24,583 nucleotides of DNA from Chloromonas sp. AAM2 (GCA_004335635.1 QAXH01005810.1:1-24583), one strand, 5' to 3'; positions 11,385-22,248 are shown, counted from the first letter of the stretch. Notes: a model not told the origin generated them from the sequence alone. Numbers and translations: made by a program.

Positions 11385-13416
11385 GACAGCCGGGTTCAAT
11401 TGCCTAAGTAGTACTTGAGATGAGGACTGGAGCGCCAGAGCAGTCCGTTTTGATCATGTGTTGCATTGTGAAAAGAACTTGCGAGTTTTGTGATCATCCA
11501 CCTTGACTCTGTCTCTTTGCATTGACCTGACGGTATGCATAAAGGGCTTCTGGTGCTGGTGGTACGTTTGTGTAACTGTTGCGCACTATTTACACGCAGA
11601 CAGCTGGGCTAGTACACGCAGCAAAGCCAGCCCATGCGGCAGATTCTTGCATTCAAATCAACTCATCGGCCTACTCGCCGGCAGCTACCTGTTACCATGC
11701 AACGAATCATGTCTTGATCTGTTCAGATATCATACCCGTACATGCAATCTGCCCATGCGCGTATGTCCTGCCCTCTCATGATGCATTGATACGGACGGCT
11801 GTCTCACTGTGCGACGTATGCCACCTGACCTGACACGCATAATCACCAGTGGAATGAATCTCAGAGATGGCACATGAGCAAAAGCATGCATCCCAGTTTG
11901 CAAAACAAAAGCCCACATTGGAATACATTTAATCTCTGTTCCCTTCATGGGCCAGGAAGATGCTGGCATCACATGACGTCACTCAACCGGCCAAGCAGAC
12001 CTTGCCGCGTGATTCGTACATCACTGTCATCACGACTAGCAACAGTTGATGAGCTTCCCTGAAATATTCAGCAACCTGCCAAGTGCGCCCATGCAGCAAA
12101 CAAATTAGTAGTTGAGCGCATCATCAAAACGCGGGCTTGGAAAGGCACCAAGTAAGCTTGTAACTTAGGGACGGGCAAGGCGAGACACCCCCAGCGGCCT
12201 ACAGATATGCCAAAACCCGCATCCAGCCTCGTATCTCTTGCATGGCATAGGGCTCTTGCATGGCTTGCCAGCATTCGCTCACAGTGCATTACCAAGTGTA
12301 ACTCTCCCTGCCTGTGGCACGTGGTAAACAGACAATCACATGGCATCACCAACGGAACGGGAAAACTGTGGGTTTGTTAGTCTGGCTTCCGTGACCGCAG
12401 ACCTGGTACGTGTGGGTGTCTGACAGAGCTAAAGAGTGCGCCGTACGTGGGGTGTCTCACAGAGCCCAACGTGCCCCTGCCTCGCAGTCTGGGGTCTGTC
12501 TCATCCTCCTTCATAGACAGTCCTATAACCACATGGGTCACACAAAGTAGTCACTGCCCATGCCCTACATTGGGCACAGAGGTTGGACTCACAGCTCTAG
12601 ACTTCAATGATATGGCCAGTCAGAACAGCCAGCAAAGCCGGTAAAGCCGCCCGGCTCTGAACAGATTTTGCTTGACAGTTGATCCCTGCTTCTCGCCAAA
12701 CCATGAGCCAGCTTGCTCTCTGTGCCGTACCATGATACTATGAACCAGGCGTCACGTCCCCGCTCATACCATTCTGTTCGTTCACAGGAGCTTATCATCT
12801 CACGCCATACCTGGCCGGTTTGGCTGCTTGTAGTAAACCACAACTAGGGCAGCTAAGACCTACGCTAGGCGAAGTGCCTGGCCTATGCTTCATACTCCTG
12901 TGTGATTTGGATACCTGCCCAACTCGCTAACGACACAGGAATCTCGGTATGCCGGTGTGTTTGGATACTACTCGCCTCTAGAACCCGCTAGAACTGACTC
13001 ATGATGATAGTGCCTGTGCAAACCATGTGGCATGCGCACACACCAGCTGGTGTGCTGCAAGCCCTGGGGAGCTGTTCTGCCAAACAGCATCTGAGGATGC
13101 TGATGCAAAGCGGCTCATCTGGACACGTAAAAGGACCTCAGTAAAGTGGTCTGTGCCAGTTTCTGTGTTGTGGGGAGCTGCTTTATGCTGCAAGCTCCTG
13201 TGTTTGTATACCACTCAAACAAAGCTCCTTGTGTCCCAGACTTATGTTCAAAGTCTGTGGGGAAGTAGTACTTTTGCGAGAACCACCGATCGAATTTTAG
13301 CGAATGAGACGATGATGATGCTAATGCTGATCTGTGCACGCCAGTAGTGACCCCCCACACTTCACACTGGATGCACTTCAAGCCTGCTGTGATGCGTGAT
13401 AAAACGCAAATCTGAA

Positions 13417-15408
13417 TTAGGCCAAGCCAATTGCAGTGTCGTATTTCCTTGGCGGGTCGGTTGGCAGCCAGTACACCTGCTTCCCTGCACACAGAAAGAA
13501 CGGCGTGTAAGGAGTTGAGCGTTTTTATAACTATGACAGTCGTCTGTCAAGTTTGTCTACGAGGGTACAGCAGCCTAGTGCAGGGGTGCCTGAGCTGTCT
13601 TTTGCCAGATGCTGCCCGCAAAATGAACCGGTCAACATGCCATGCAAAAATGCCATGCAATGCCTTTTATGACGCCATTCCAGACGTGCCCGTTGTGAGA
13701 TGTCTTCCATAAGATATGGCTGTGGTTCGTGTTGACTTGCATTGCTCCCACATATCGACATGCCAGTCACTGATTTGTTGTTTTGAATGTGCCCAATGAG
13801 TTGCAAGTCTTTCAGGACGTGGCCTGTGCTGACCTGCACTGCCCCCCACGCACCGGCATACTCTGGCACCCTTGTCTTGGAGGCAAAGGCGTTGCATGCC
13901 GTCAGGTTGTGGAGCGTGTGGGGCAGGAGGGTGTACCTGCAGCGACACCCGTGAGCCACACCTGGTGATATCCAACACTCTTGTAGTATTCAATGTGAAA
14001 ACTGGCAACAGCCGAAACTGGCAGTGCTGCTCGCATGTGCGCACCTCCTCCCTTCTCGCCCTTGTGCCCCCAATCTCTCTCCACTTTCTCTCCTTCAATC
14101 TCCATGATGGCCCGTCTGCCCTTGATTGTCACTCCAGCCCCTGCCCATCGTGGGCAGAACTGTCACTCTCTTGTTGCCCACATCCCGCCACTGCCCCACC
14201 CAAGGCACTCATTTCATACCCTTTCTTCCCGGCTCGTCATCCATTTGTTTCCATATTGCCCTTTGTCTCGTCCATCCCCTGTCAGCCCCCTCTCGCCTCG
14301 AGTCTGGCCCCTTCACCCCTGTGCCCGAATTTCCTCCCAAATACGCGCTCGCTCGTTGAACTCTGCCCCTGCCTGGTCCTCCCTGTCCCTCAAAGAGATG
14401 AAATCAAATCAAACCAAAGAGGCAAGTCCGTCCCCGCCATGCTCAAACAATAAATGACAAGAACGAAATGACATCATACTGTGACATCATACCATGACGT
14501 CATACCATGACGTCATACCATGACGTCATACCATGACGTCATACCATGACATCAACAATACAACAAAACAACATAAACACAACTGTTGTGACTCACTTGT
14601 TGAACTCTGCCTCTGCCTGGTCCTCCCTGTGCTGCACCACCATTGAGGGCCCCTCCCCCGCATCCCCCGCCTGGGCCTCAAAAAAAACACGGAAACCGTC
14701 TGCACGATCCCTGCAGGAATCGACAGCAACCAACAGAAGTTAGACGCTTGGAGTCTAATACCTACAGAGCACCAAGTCACTGCACAGTTCTACTTCACAC
14801 AGTTTGACTAGTCATGGAACTCAACTGGACAGGATGAGTTCCCATCGCAACTGTTGTAATGATGATAGTCTGCCAAGTTTTCTGAACACCTGCGTCACAT
14901 GCATCTACAGAGCTGAGACTACAAGCAAATGTTGATAAGTAACCAAAAGTATGCCTGTCGTATGGGTCTACAGAGCTGCACACAGTGCTATACGCTTGCT
15001 CATCACTTACTTGTGGTACAGCACCGGTCGCCTGCCCGCTGATTGGTCCCATGTCTTGAGGTCCACACCCTCCGGCACCTCCACCCATGTGCGCCGCTGA
15101 CAGGGCTTGTGAATGAAGGGCCACACCTGGTGCAGCGGGTGCATCTGCATGCATGCATGCATGCATGTGTGTGTGTGTGTGTGCATGTGTGTGGATCTGC
15201 ATGCATGCATGTATGTGTGTGCGTGCAGCGGGTGCATCTGCATGCATGCATGCATGCATGCGTGCGTGCATGTGTGTGGATCTGCATGCATGCATGCATG
15301 TATGTGTGTGCGTGCAGCGGGTGCATCTGCATGCATGCATGCGTGCATGTGTGTGGATCTGCATGCATGCATGTGTGTGCGTGCATATGTGTGGATCTGC
15401 ATGCATGC

Positions 15409-15446
<38 letters not shown>

Positions 15447-18019
15447 GTGTGCGTGTTTTGGGAAAATGTGCATGCATGCATGCATGTATTGGCTGTGACG
15501 CGGTTAGCACTGCGTGCAGTTTTATTGTTCAGGATCTTGTGCTGTGATCAATGAGTATACACAGGAACCTGATAGGCATGACAACAGTTCAATTTCCCAG
15601 CACTCAATCAGCCAGTCAGTGCTTTGCTTAGGCTGGGGATGTTGGCTGCTGCTGAGTGCCCAGCTGGTCGGTCCTGCAGTACTGTGGGTTGAACCATGAT
15701 AAGCTATGTAATGATGTGATGAAACAGCCAGTCAGAACAACTTGATGACGTTGATCCTGCCCACATGAGTGGATCATGCACTGAAATGCTATAGTCCGCA
15801 CCAAGTCCTGTGAAACTGAGCCCAGTGGTAGTCAGCAACCACAGTCTGTTGGGTTGTGCACGTGGTGCCAAACGCAGCAGAAAACGATGCATGCACGTGC
15901 TTAGTCCAGCCCACCTTGGCAGGTGTGTTCTCGTGAACTTCTGCCGGCCACCAGCCCAGGGTAGACTTGTGGATACTGAGCACACACCGGGTGAAAGAGA
16001 CAGGCATATGAACAAGGACGCGATGGTGAAACCGACATAGCTACCAGCAGTTACTTGTGGATACTGAGCACACACCGGGTGAAAGAGACAGGCATATGAA
16101 CAAGGACGCGATGGTGAAACCGACATAGCTACCAGCAGTTACTTGTGGATACTGAGCACACACCGGGTGAAAGAGACAGGCATATGAACAAGGGCGCGAT
16201 GGTGAAACCGACATAGCTACCAGCAGTAACTTGTGGATACTGAGCACACACCAGGTGAAAGAGACAGGCATATGAACAAGGACGCGATGGTGAAACCGAC
16301 ATAGCTACCAGCAGTAACTTGTGGATACTGCATGACTTTGCCTGACTATGGAGGAGGAGGCGAACGTGTTATGAGTTACTATGGAGGAGACGTGCATGTA
16401 CTCAGTCTGCTGCACGGAGGGCCCCTTGAGACCTTGATTTGGCATGCAATCAAGACCTTGTTCAGTCTGAAGTTGTTTGGTTCCAAATGGTGTTTTCCTA
16501 TAGATATGTCTTGACACGAAGTATTCTGGCAACAATGGCAGCGCTTGGCAAACGCTAGGCAGATGTCCAAGGAAGAGGGGCATGCTTGGAGATAGTGGCG
16601 GACGTTGTGATGGAGGCTTTCGACTTGTTTAAACCTCTCTGGAAAGGAGCTGTCATATCTGCTGACTGACAGGATGCATGCATGCGGCGACACGGCAGCA
16701 TTTCAGCTTGGCTGCCAGTAGGCTCTGACTTGGCATTGGTCGAACAAATGCCTCACTCACAAGAAGAGGTTGATCCCAAAGCCATCCACTGCAATAAGCT
16801 GGTAGCCATATTGGCCTGAACACACAAAAGAAGCAGCAAGGTGGCGCATCTGTTGCACACATGGGCGGCATCCAACACTGGGCACTCGGTGTGGCAAAGT
16901 GCTGATACGCAGGGCAAGAGAGATGCATGACAGGGCCGCAGTTTGCCCTTAGCTGCCGTATGTGGAAGGGTGTGTGTGTGTGTGTGTGCGTGTGTGTGTA
17001 CGTATGGGTGGTGGGTGTCGGGCTGGCCGTTGGACAGTTACGTCCACTGTGCTCAGAAGGCGTTTGCGAAGTGGGCAAAACGGAGGCGCGGATGGCCACG
17101 GCATGTCCCAAGTGGCTCACCTAACAACCGATGGAATGCCAGAGCAGAGCCTCCAAAGTAGCAGTCCTCTGGCTGCAACCACCAGTCAACCAACCAACCA
17201 CCACTCAATTAATCAATTGGTTGGCAATCAACCACTGGTGCGTTCGCAACGTTCTGTCAGACATGGTTCTGCCTAGTATCAGAGGGCAGTTGCCTTGCTG
17301 AAGAAACCAGCAGATGTTGCATGTTGTTAGTTGACCAAACCCGTGCTGTGTGCGTGTGAAATGCTGGCCATACAGTTTTGAGCCTGTGCAGAGCTTTGGC
17401 AACCAGTCGGCTTTGTGTGCAAGTAAGAGAAGGTCTAGGCATTGCAGAGAAACTTGCGTTCTGATGGCACATGAAGGTGTTGCTGGCAGACAAGCTGTGA
17501 TTCAGAGATGCTTGGGCACAGAAGTAACCCTCTGCTGAAATGCTACTGCAGACGCTTTGTGGCTGTGGCTGTGGCTGTGGCTGTGGCTGTGGCTGTGGCC
17601 AAGCAGACCATAGCACTCACATCCCATATACGGTTTGGGCCGTACACAGCTGCGTAGGATTGATGGGGCAGCAAGTTACGGTTGAACTCAACTGTCAGCG
17701 ACCTGCGTGCACGCATGCATGACATCATGCACATGGTAGGGTTTTGCGCCAGATGTGGATGTAGACATCAGCGCAAGCCACAGCATCAAAGCAGCATGAG
17801 TAGGGTTGTGCGCCAGTTCCAACTTTATCATGACCGTGCCCAGTAAGCCGCCATTGTTTTCTAGCGCCTTCCTTGGCAATCAGAGAAAGCAGGCAGTGGT
17901 GAATCGTATCAAGCATGAGCTGCATTCTTGATTTCATAGTGCGGTTGATAGGTGCAAGTATGGTTACGCATCTTGTCATGGATGTGGAGCACATGCATGA
18001 AATCATATGCATAATGTTA

Positions 18020-18054
<35 letters not shown>

Positions 18055-18058
18055 ACGC

Positions 18059-18090
<32 letters not shown>

Positions 18091-20604
18091 TTACATCTGT
18101 ATCGTCCCCCAAGTGGAACAGAAGATGGCGTCAAGATCAATCACGCATCTGAACAAGTAGCATGTCTCGCATGGCTATGACTTGAACCAAGAAAACTGCC
18201 AAGAGCATCCAAACAATACGCGGGTTGTCTGTGGGGTTCACGACAGCACGCATCCATGCATCAGCATCCTGTGGCCTATGGTCATCTGGATTAATACCAT
18301 GAAAGCACGCTCGTGAGCTGGCATAAGCCAGGCACTCAAAGATGTGCAATTCCTCATCTTTCACATTCATATCACAGCAATGGCAAACTCGAGCGCACCT
18401 CGCCACACGTTGTGGCCCACATCCATGCCCCATGACCTCAATGTTCAGCTTGTGGGCACTCATTCTAAACTTGGCATCATATGCATGGCGTCATATGCAT
18501 GAGATGCATGGCATGCACATGAACATGGCATCGACGTGTTTGGACCATTGGGTTTTCAGCAGTGCATGTGGGTGTGTGCCACTGTCGCATCGCTAGCTGC
18601 CGTGCACATACACCTGGTGTCACCAAACACACTAGTGCAACACGACTTCTTACATCTGTACACCCGGCCCCGTCGTCTTATGTGCAAGCATCAGGGAATG
18701 TAAGCCATGCTGGTCACTGAATGCAGATGACGCTATCGCCTGGCAGTGTTGTTTTCTGCAGCACATGGCCGACCACTGATCCTTCCAACAAGCTCTTGCC
18801 CGCCCCACCTCGACGCCCCCTTGCCTTGCCCCCTGCCTGCCCCACCTGGGCCTCCACCCTCCCCTCAGAACGGCAGCTGTCACATGCCATGTGTTCAGAT
18901 CGATGTCAATGGTCATGTGATCAAGTACAGGAAAGGGCACCTGCACACGTGACAACCCACGTGGAGGGACACCAGCACAACAAACATGGCAAACTGTTTG
19001 CCCAGCCTTAACAGGAGAGTGCTGGGGTACAAGCGAACAGCCGCAGGCACCGATTGTCTGGCATTATTGGGTCTGTGCTTGCATCCGAGCAATCACAAGC
19101 TCCCAGCCGCCTAGATCATGTAGTCGGTACATGGAGTAAGCACAAAGACATGCAGAGCACATGAGACGTGCATAATCAAAACACTGACATGCATGGGTCC
19201 TACATGGCAAGTGGTCAGTGCCTGCAACCCACCTCATGTTTGTGTAGCACGTCTGAGATGGTCTCTGCGTAGATCATTTCTTTCCACAGATTGATCTCTG
19301 GGTTTTCATTATTGCCATCCATGAGTAGACCTGTACAGACATGGCATGTACTCGAAATGTGGTTTGTAGTAAGTTCCATCAAGCCGCTGCCTGCAACGTA
19401 CCTTTGTCCAACAGGTGCAGAGCACAGTGCAGTCCACGCCTATATCATCAACAGCATCACCGCCATTATTACCAGGCTGATCATGTTTTAACTCACAGTG
19501 CTGCAGCTAGACACAATATCTCTCCAAAAGTTATGCGCCTTACAATCAGTGAGCCAGAAAAGCTCACTGGTAGCAAGGTGCAAAGTACTGCACTGCAAAC
19601 TACAAAAGCAATGCAGGTCCAAGCCATGTCTGCCCCACAAAGAGGGAGCGAGAGAGAGCCCCTCTCTGTCACTCGCTACTTACCGTTGAAACCATGCCCT
19701 TCCTTTAGCCAGCGTGTTGTGCGCTCTGACCCATCCTCCGTGCCGAACTCCACATACTGCTTATCAGTGGTGCCAATGCACGTGAAGATGCCTTCCAAGA
19801 TGCCGTCCTCGCCCCACTGCAGCCATCAGACAGCACATGATGACGGCATGCTGCTACAAGCAGTCACATGATGGTGTCATGCTGCTACCTGACACACAGA
19901 CCAGCATTTTCAGACCACATGTGTTCTTAGCCCATATCTTTGTTGTTGTGGCCGAAGGATTGTTTCTAGTATCCACCCGAAGGGCCATTTGCCTATCTTG
20001 ATTAACACTGAGTGCTACAGCTTGCCCATGGTTCTCCATGACATGGGCAAGTGCAGAGGACACAACTATATTCTGTCTGGCCTTCCTACCTGGGAATACA
20101 CTCGCATGTCTTGTGGGATACCCTTGGCAAAGTGTTCACGCAAGCAACGCGCTGCGTTCATTCCTAGCCAGGACGTGGCCTTGGGAAATGTGGGGGTTGT
20201 TGCTTTGATTTGCTTAAACAACGGGTGCTGTTGCTGCCACCATGGCGTCAACGGTGGGGAAGCCCGCTCAACCTCTGCAGGGGGCTGTGGGAAGAGAATC
20301 GGGGCTGGTTTCCAACGAACCATGTCGAGCATACCGCCTGCATGCATGCAAATTGCAAGCTGAACTGATGCTGTGGTTGCAGAATGTGCCAAGCAATGGC
20401 GGGCATGGCAAATCGTGCAACGGGGGAGGCTGGTGGCCCTGGGTATGCATGGACTGTTCATGTGATGATGGTTGTATTACCTGGCAGAAGAGCTAGTCGC
20501 AGCGCCGTCACCACACAGCAAACAATAAGTAGCGCGCTGGCTATGAAAATGTACAGCCAACGCGAGCGCCGAGGGCCTTCTCGCCGAGGGTTGGTCCGAG
20601 ACAT
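13417..20604 (-). CDS. Gene B: type II membrane FkbM-family methyltransferase-like protein, 13 exons
   Basis: Minus-strand exons: 20604-20481, 20274-20090, 19816-19684, 19330-19233, 18940-18846, 17702-17621, 17172-17121, 16815-16761, 15975-15915, 15144-15011, 14710-14597, 13936-13854 and 13484-13417 (TAA). All phases agree (1284 bases, 427 residues). The N-terminus is Arg-rich (MSRTNPRREGPRRSR), then one hydrophobic segment at about 16-37: a type II signal anchor, suggesting the Golgi or ER. Family motifs follow: YSQWGEDGIL (101-110), VEFGTEDG (125-132, the SAM-loop position), LLMDGN (149-154), TIDIDLNTWH (190-199), VEFNRNLLPHQ (216-226), YFGGSALAF and GYQLIAVDGFGINLFF. The catalytic role, probably O-methylation of a glycan, is inferred from the family. 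The C-terminal exons (after about 340) have no motif I recognise and rest on phase and paralog A. An LTR-free retroelement fragment and several repeat arrays lie in its introns. Confidence 0.8.
14354..14386 (-). repeat. Partial duplicate of a gene B exon 3' end inside the next intron
   Basis: These 33 bases match 14599-14631 at all but about two positions. The original is the end of exon 14710-14597 (reading REDQAEAEFN, then donor GTGAGT). In the duplicate the donor GT has become GC, so it should be silent. The surrounding intron is strongly C/T-rich on the plus strand. Confidence 0.7.
14468..14554. repeat. 13-bp minisatellite carrying four TGACGTCA palindromes
   Basis: The unit ATGACGTCATACC repeats about 6.7 times (starts 14468, 14481, 14494, 14507, 14520, 14533 and 14546). 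Copies 3-6 contain the perfect palindrome TGACGTCA, the classic CRE/bZIP site; the first two copies and the last partial one have TGACATCA. It lies in a gene B intron, 42 bases beyond the donor at 14597. Confidence 0.9.
15144..15487 (-). repeat. TGCATG/GT compound array carrying copies of a gene B 3' splice site
   Basis: On the minus strand the real acceptor and exon start read GCATGCAG then ATGCACCCGCTGCAC, with the exon from 15144. The same acceptor plus ATGCACCCGCTGCAC recurs with exon starts at 15237 (+93 bases) and 15326 (+182 bases), separated by TGCATG and GT runs. Copy 1 is in frame with the real exon through an open stretch rich in His, Met, Cys and Thr; copy 2 is out of frame. Confidence 0.8.
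15673..15722 (+). repeat. Short interspersed repeat with ATGATG-type tail, copy 3
   Basis: CTGCAGTACTGTGGGTTGAA followed by a TATGTAATGATGTGATG tail matches the copies at 183-243 and 1076-1131. It is antisense to gene B, inside the intron 15145-15914. Confidence 0.55.
15965..16332 (-). repeat. 88-bp minisatellite (about 4.2 copies) carrying a gene B 3' splice site
   Basis: ACTTGTGGATACTG starts at 15965, 16053, 16141, 16229 and 16317, a period of exactly 88 with only a few substitutions. On the minus strand each unit ends in a pyrimidine-rich stretch, then GTGTGTGCTCAG, then TATCCACAAG: the branch-side intron end, the acceptor and the first ten bases of exon 15975-15915. There are thus four upstream copies of the acceptor start (the outermost unit is partial). 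In each upstream unit the copied exon start runs into TAA (Ile-His-Lys-stop), so only the exon-proximal acceptor gives a full protein. Confidence 0.9.
16971..17002. repeat. GT microsatellite in a gene B intron
   Basis: An interrupted (GT)n run lies in the intron between exons 17172-17121 and 16815-16761. Confidence 0.8.
17559..17600. repeat. GGCTGT hexanucleotide repeat
   Basis: Seven units of GGCTGT (CCACAG on the minus strand) begin 20 bases past the donor at 17621 of gene B. On the minus strand every unit contains CAG, a possible cryptic acceptor. Confidence 0.85.
18022..18090. repeat. GT microsatellite
   Basis: Two long (GT)n runs separated by GCACGCGTGC, in the gene B intron that also holds the retroelement fragment. 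Confidence 0.85.
18137..18463 (-). mobile_element. Non-LTR retrotransposon C-terminal fragment in a gene B intron
   Basis: A 108-residue open frame reads CxRVCHCCDMNV...EELHIFECLAYASSRACF...WM...IVWMLLAVFL. The pattern of a Cys-Cys pair, then ELHIFEC, an aromatic pair and a WM segment is what I know from the C-terminal end of reverse-transcriptase ORFs of green-algal non-LTR elements, after the RT domain. No RT catalytic motif is present here, so it is a 5'-truncated remnant. It lies in the intron 17703-18845, in the same orientation as gene B, and ends near the GT run. Confidence 0.5.
18781..18963 (-). repeat. Near-identical exon block, copy in gene B
   Basis: Partner of the block at 277-459, in inverted orientation. 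It contains the gene B exon 18940-18846, which encodes the TIDIDLNTWH strand of the methyltransferase-like domain. Protein identity with the gene A exon is complete, whereas neighbouring exon pairs are roughly 50% identical. Confidence 0.85.
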
Positions 20605-21903
20605 CGATGGAGCTGATCGCATGCTTGACTGATCGCCACTGCACTATAGCTCAGAAAGCAGCTAATCGATTGCCGGGCCGAGCTTGAGTACGGGATTTGA
20701 GTCCAACGCAGTCAGGGTCCTTGAACAGTGTGCCTATGCGCATTGCGCGGCTGTACTTTCGTTAGAGGCATGCCAGTCTTTAACTGTCAGGGTATCGACC
20801 CCAGCTTGCTGGTCAGACGATTGACGACAGCCCTTTTGCAGTTGACAAAGTCAACGCCTGATCGAGTCAGCTCGTTGACTTGCCTGTGCCTTCCTGTCTA
20901 TGCTGTCGTTGTTCGAGAAGCCATCCAACGCCAGTGCAGCTTCTTCTCAACACCCTAGTTTTCATGCACCTTTTCCTGTTGGGTGCTTCTTTTATTTTTT
21001 GGACATTGATTTTAATATAATGTTGTCCATGCACGCCTCGCTTTCACGCCCTGTCTATAGCATGAAGCCTGGCCGCACCTTGCGCGTTTCAACAGGACAG
21101 TCTACATCTCTATGCTAGCAGATAGGATGCCCCAATGGCAGGTTTGCCATGTCTTCACAGGTTGGCCATTTCCGCACTGAATGCGACGATCTCGGGCTTG
21201 TTGCGACGGCCCCAGCCAGACGCACACGTATATGTGCGGAACTGCGCTTGTGGTGGCCGGAGTGGCCCGTGCGACCCGTTTTTCGGGCTGGCTTGAAAGC
21301 CCTAGTTCTGCTCGCACATGGCGGACCTCAGCTCGCGACAAGCACGTCGCTAGGTAGGTGGGTTGTGATTGGCCCATTCCAACAAAGTGCTCAAACCTGA
21401 ATCCCGCTCTGGGGTTGGCTCGCTAGACATCAACAACACAAACAACTTGCCCCACCTGGCTCATTCAGCCAGCCAGCGGTGTTTCTATGAATTTAGATAG
21501 CATTGATGCTTATGTGCAATCGAGGTCACCTGGGTACCACCACTAATGATGTATCCCTCCTCCACCGCTGTGTTGAGCTTTGCAATTGTTGCCCGCATGA
21601 GACAGATGCACCGTCAGTCTTGCGTAGCACTGCAGAACGCCAGTTCACCTTTTTGCATGCCACATGGACAATGGTCAAGAATCCGACTTGCAAAGCCACG
21701 GTAACATGCCATGCCCATGGGCCTATGTCGTCAGAGTGCCGTCAGAGTGATGGCCGGTGATGGCCGTTCTGTGAGGTGATGGCCACAAGGGCCTCACCAC
21801 CCCTTGCTGACACGGCAGATTCCCCTTTACTAGGAGAAGTTTTTGCAATTTCCGCAAATAGTTGATGTTTGCGATTGACGTGCTTGGTGTGCACTCCCTC
21901 CGT

Positions 21904-22248
21904 CTAACAAGGTATGCTTGTTTTTTCGTTTGCTTGCAAGTTGTTTGTAAGTTGTTTGTAAGCTGTTTGTGACTGGTTTGTAAGCTGACGAGGTGGAGGA
22001 GCAGCCCAGGCATCGTGCACCCGGAAACGGAGAGCCGTCGATGTGTATGCCAGGCTGTCTATGGCACTTCTCAACTTGTTCAGGCTTGCTAGCTGTGGTT
22101 CATCCAGGTGAAGCAGGTTCAGTACATGCCAGAGGCACTTTGCAGTGGCAATGGTGGTAACGTGGTGCCAAGCAACAATGACCCCGGCATCAAGCAACTG
22201 GCGCAGTGGGCGCTGAGAGCTGCAGGGCGATGGAAGCTGCAGGTACAT
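21904..22248 (-). CDS. Possible uncharacterised protein or exon
   Basis: A 114-codon frame opens with ATG at 22248. Residues 20-70 (DAGVIVAWHHVTTIATAK, then LHLDEPQLASLNKLRSAIDS) have the mixed, helix-like composition and codon use of real coding sequence. The last 25 residues come from the TTTGTAAG-type repeat and look non-coding, so a donor (for example CCGG|GTGCAC near 22024) may end the exon earlier. No family is recognised, and an open plus-strand frame overlaps 22108-22308, so the strand is not certain. Confidence 0.25.
   Translation of the reverse strand: MYLQLPSPCSSQRPLRQLLDAGVIVAWHHVTTIATAKCLWHVLNLLHLDEPQLASLNKLRSAIDSLAYTSTALRFRVHDAWAAPPPRQLTNQSQTAYKQLTNNLQANEKTSIPC

Larger units (their letters stand above)
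11041..13416. other. Gap between the convergent 3' ends of HROB and gene B; no gene seen
   Basis: The HROB stop codon abuts a (CA)9 run. The gap also holds GT, GA and 37-bp repeats up to about 11385. From there to the gene B stop, open frames are short, lack recognisable motifs and do not join through splice sites. One exon-like minus-strand piece near 13041-13115 (MSRFASASSDAVWQ, between a TCCAG acceptor and a GTGTGT donor) is noted but not called. Confidence 0.5.

Noticed and set aside
13902..14132. Minus-strand frame FHIEYYKSVGYHQVW as a terminal exon of gene B
   Set aside because: The acceptor at 13937 gives a phase-2 exon (YTLLPHTLHNLT) that aligns without gaps to the gene A exon at 4394, and a further exon ending in TAA follows in phase; the alternative has no paralog support.
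15003..15554. Long His/Cys/Met-rich open frames on both strands
   Set aside because: They come from TGCATG and GT simple repeats, which stay open in several frames; only 15144-15011 on the minus strand is supported.
15965..16332. A CRISPR-like array
   Set aside because: The units are contiguous 88-bp copies without unique spacers, and the DNA is eukaryotic.
19341..19871. A 176-codon plus-strand open frame
   Set aside because: It is antisense to gene B exon 19816-19684 and its introns, and has no motif of its own.
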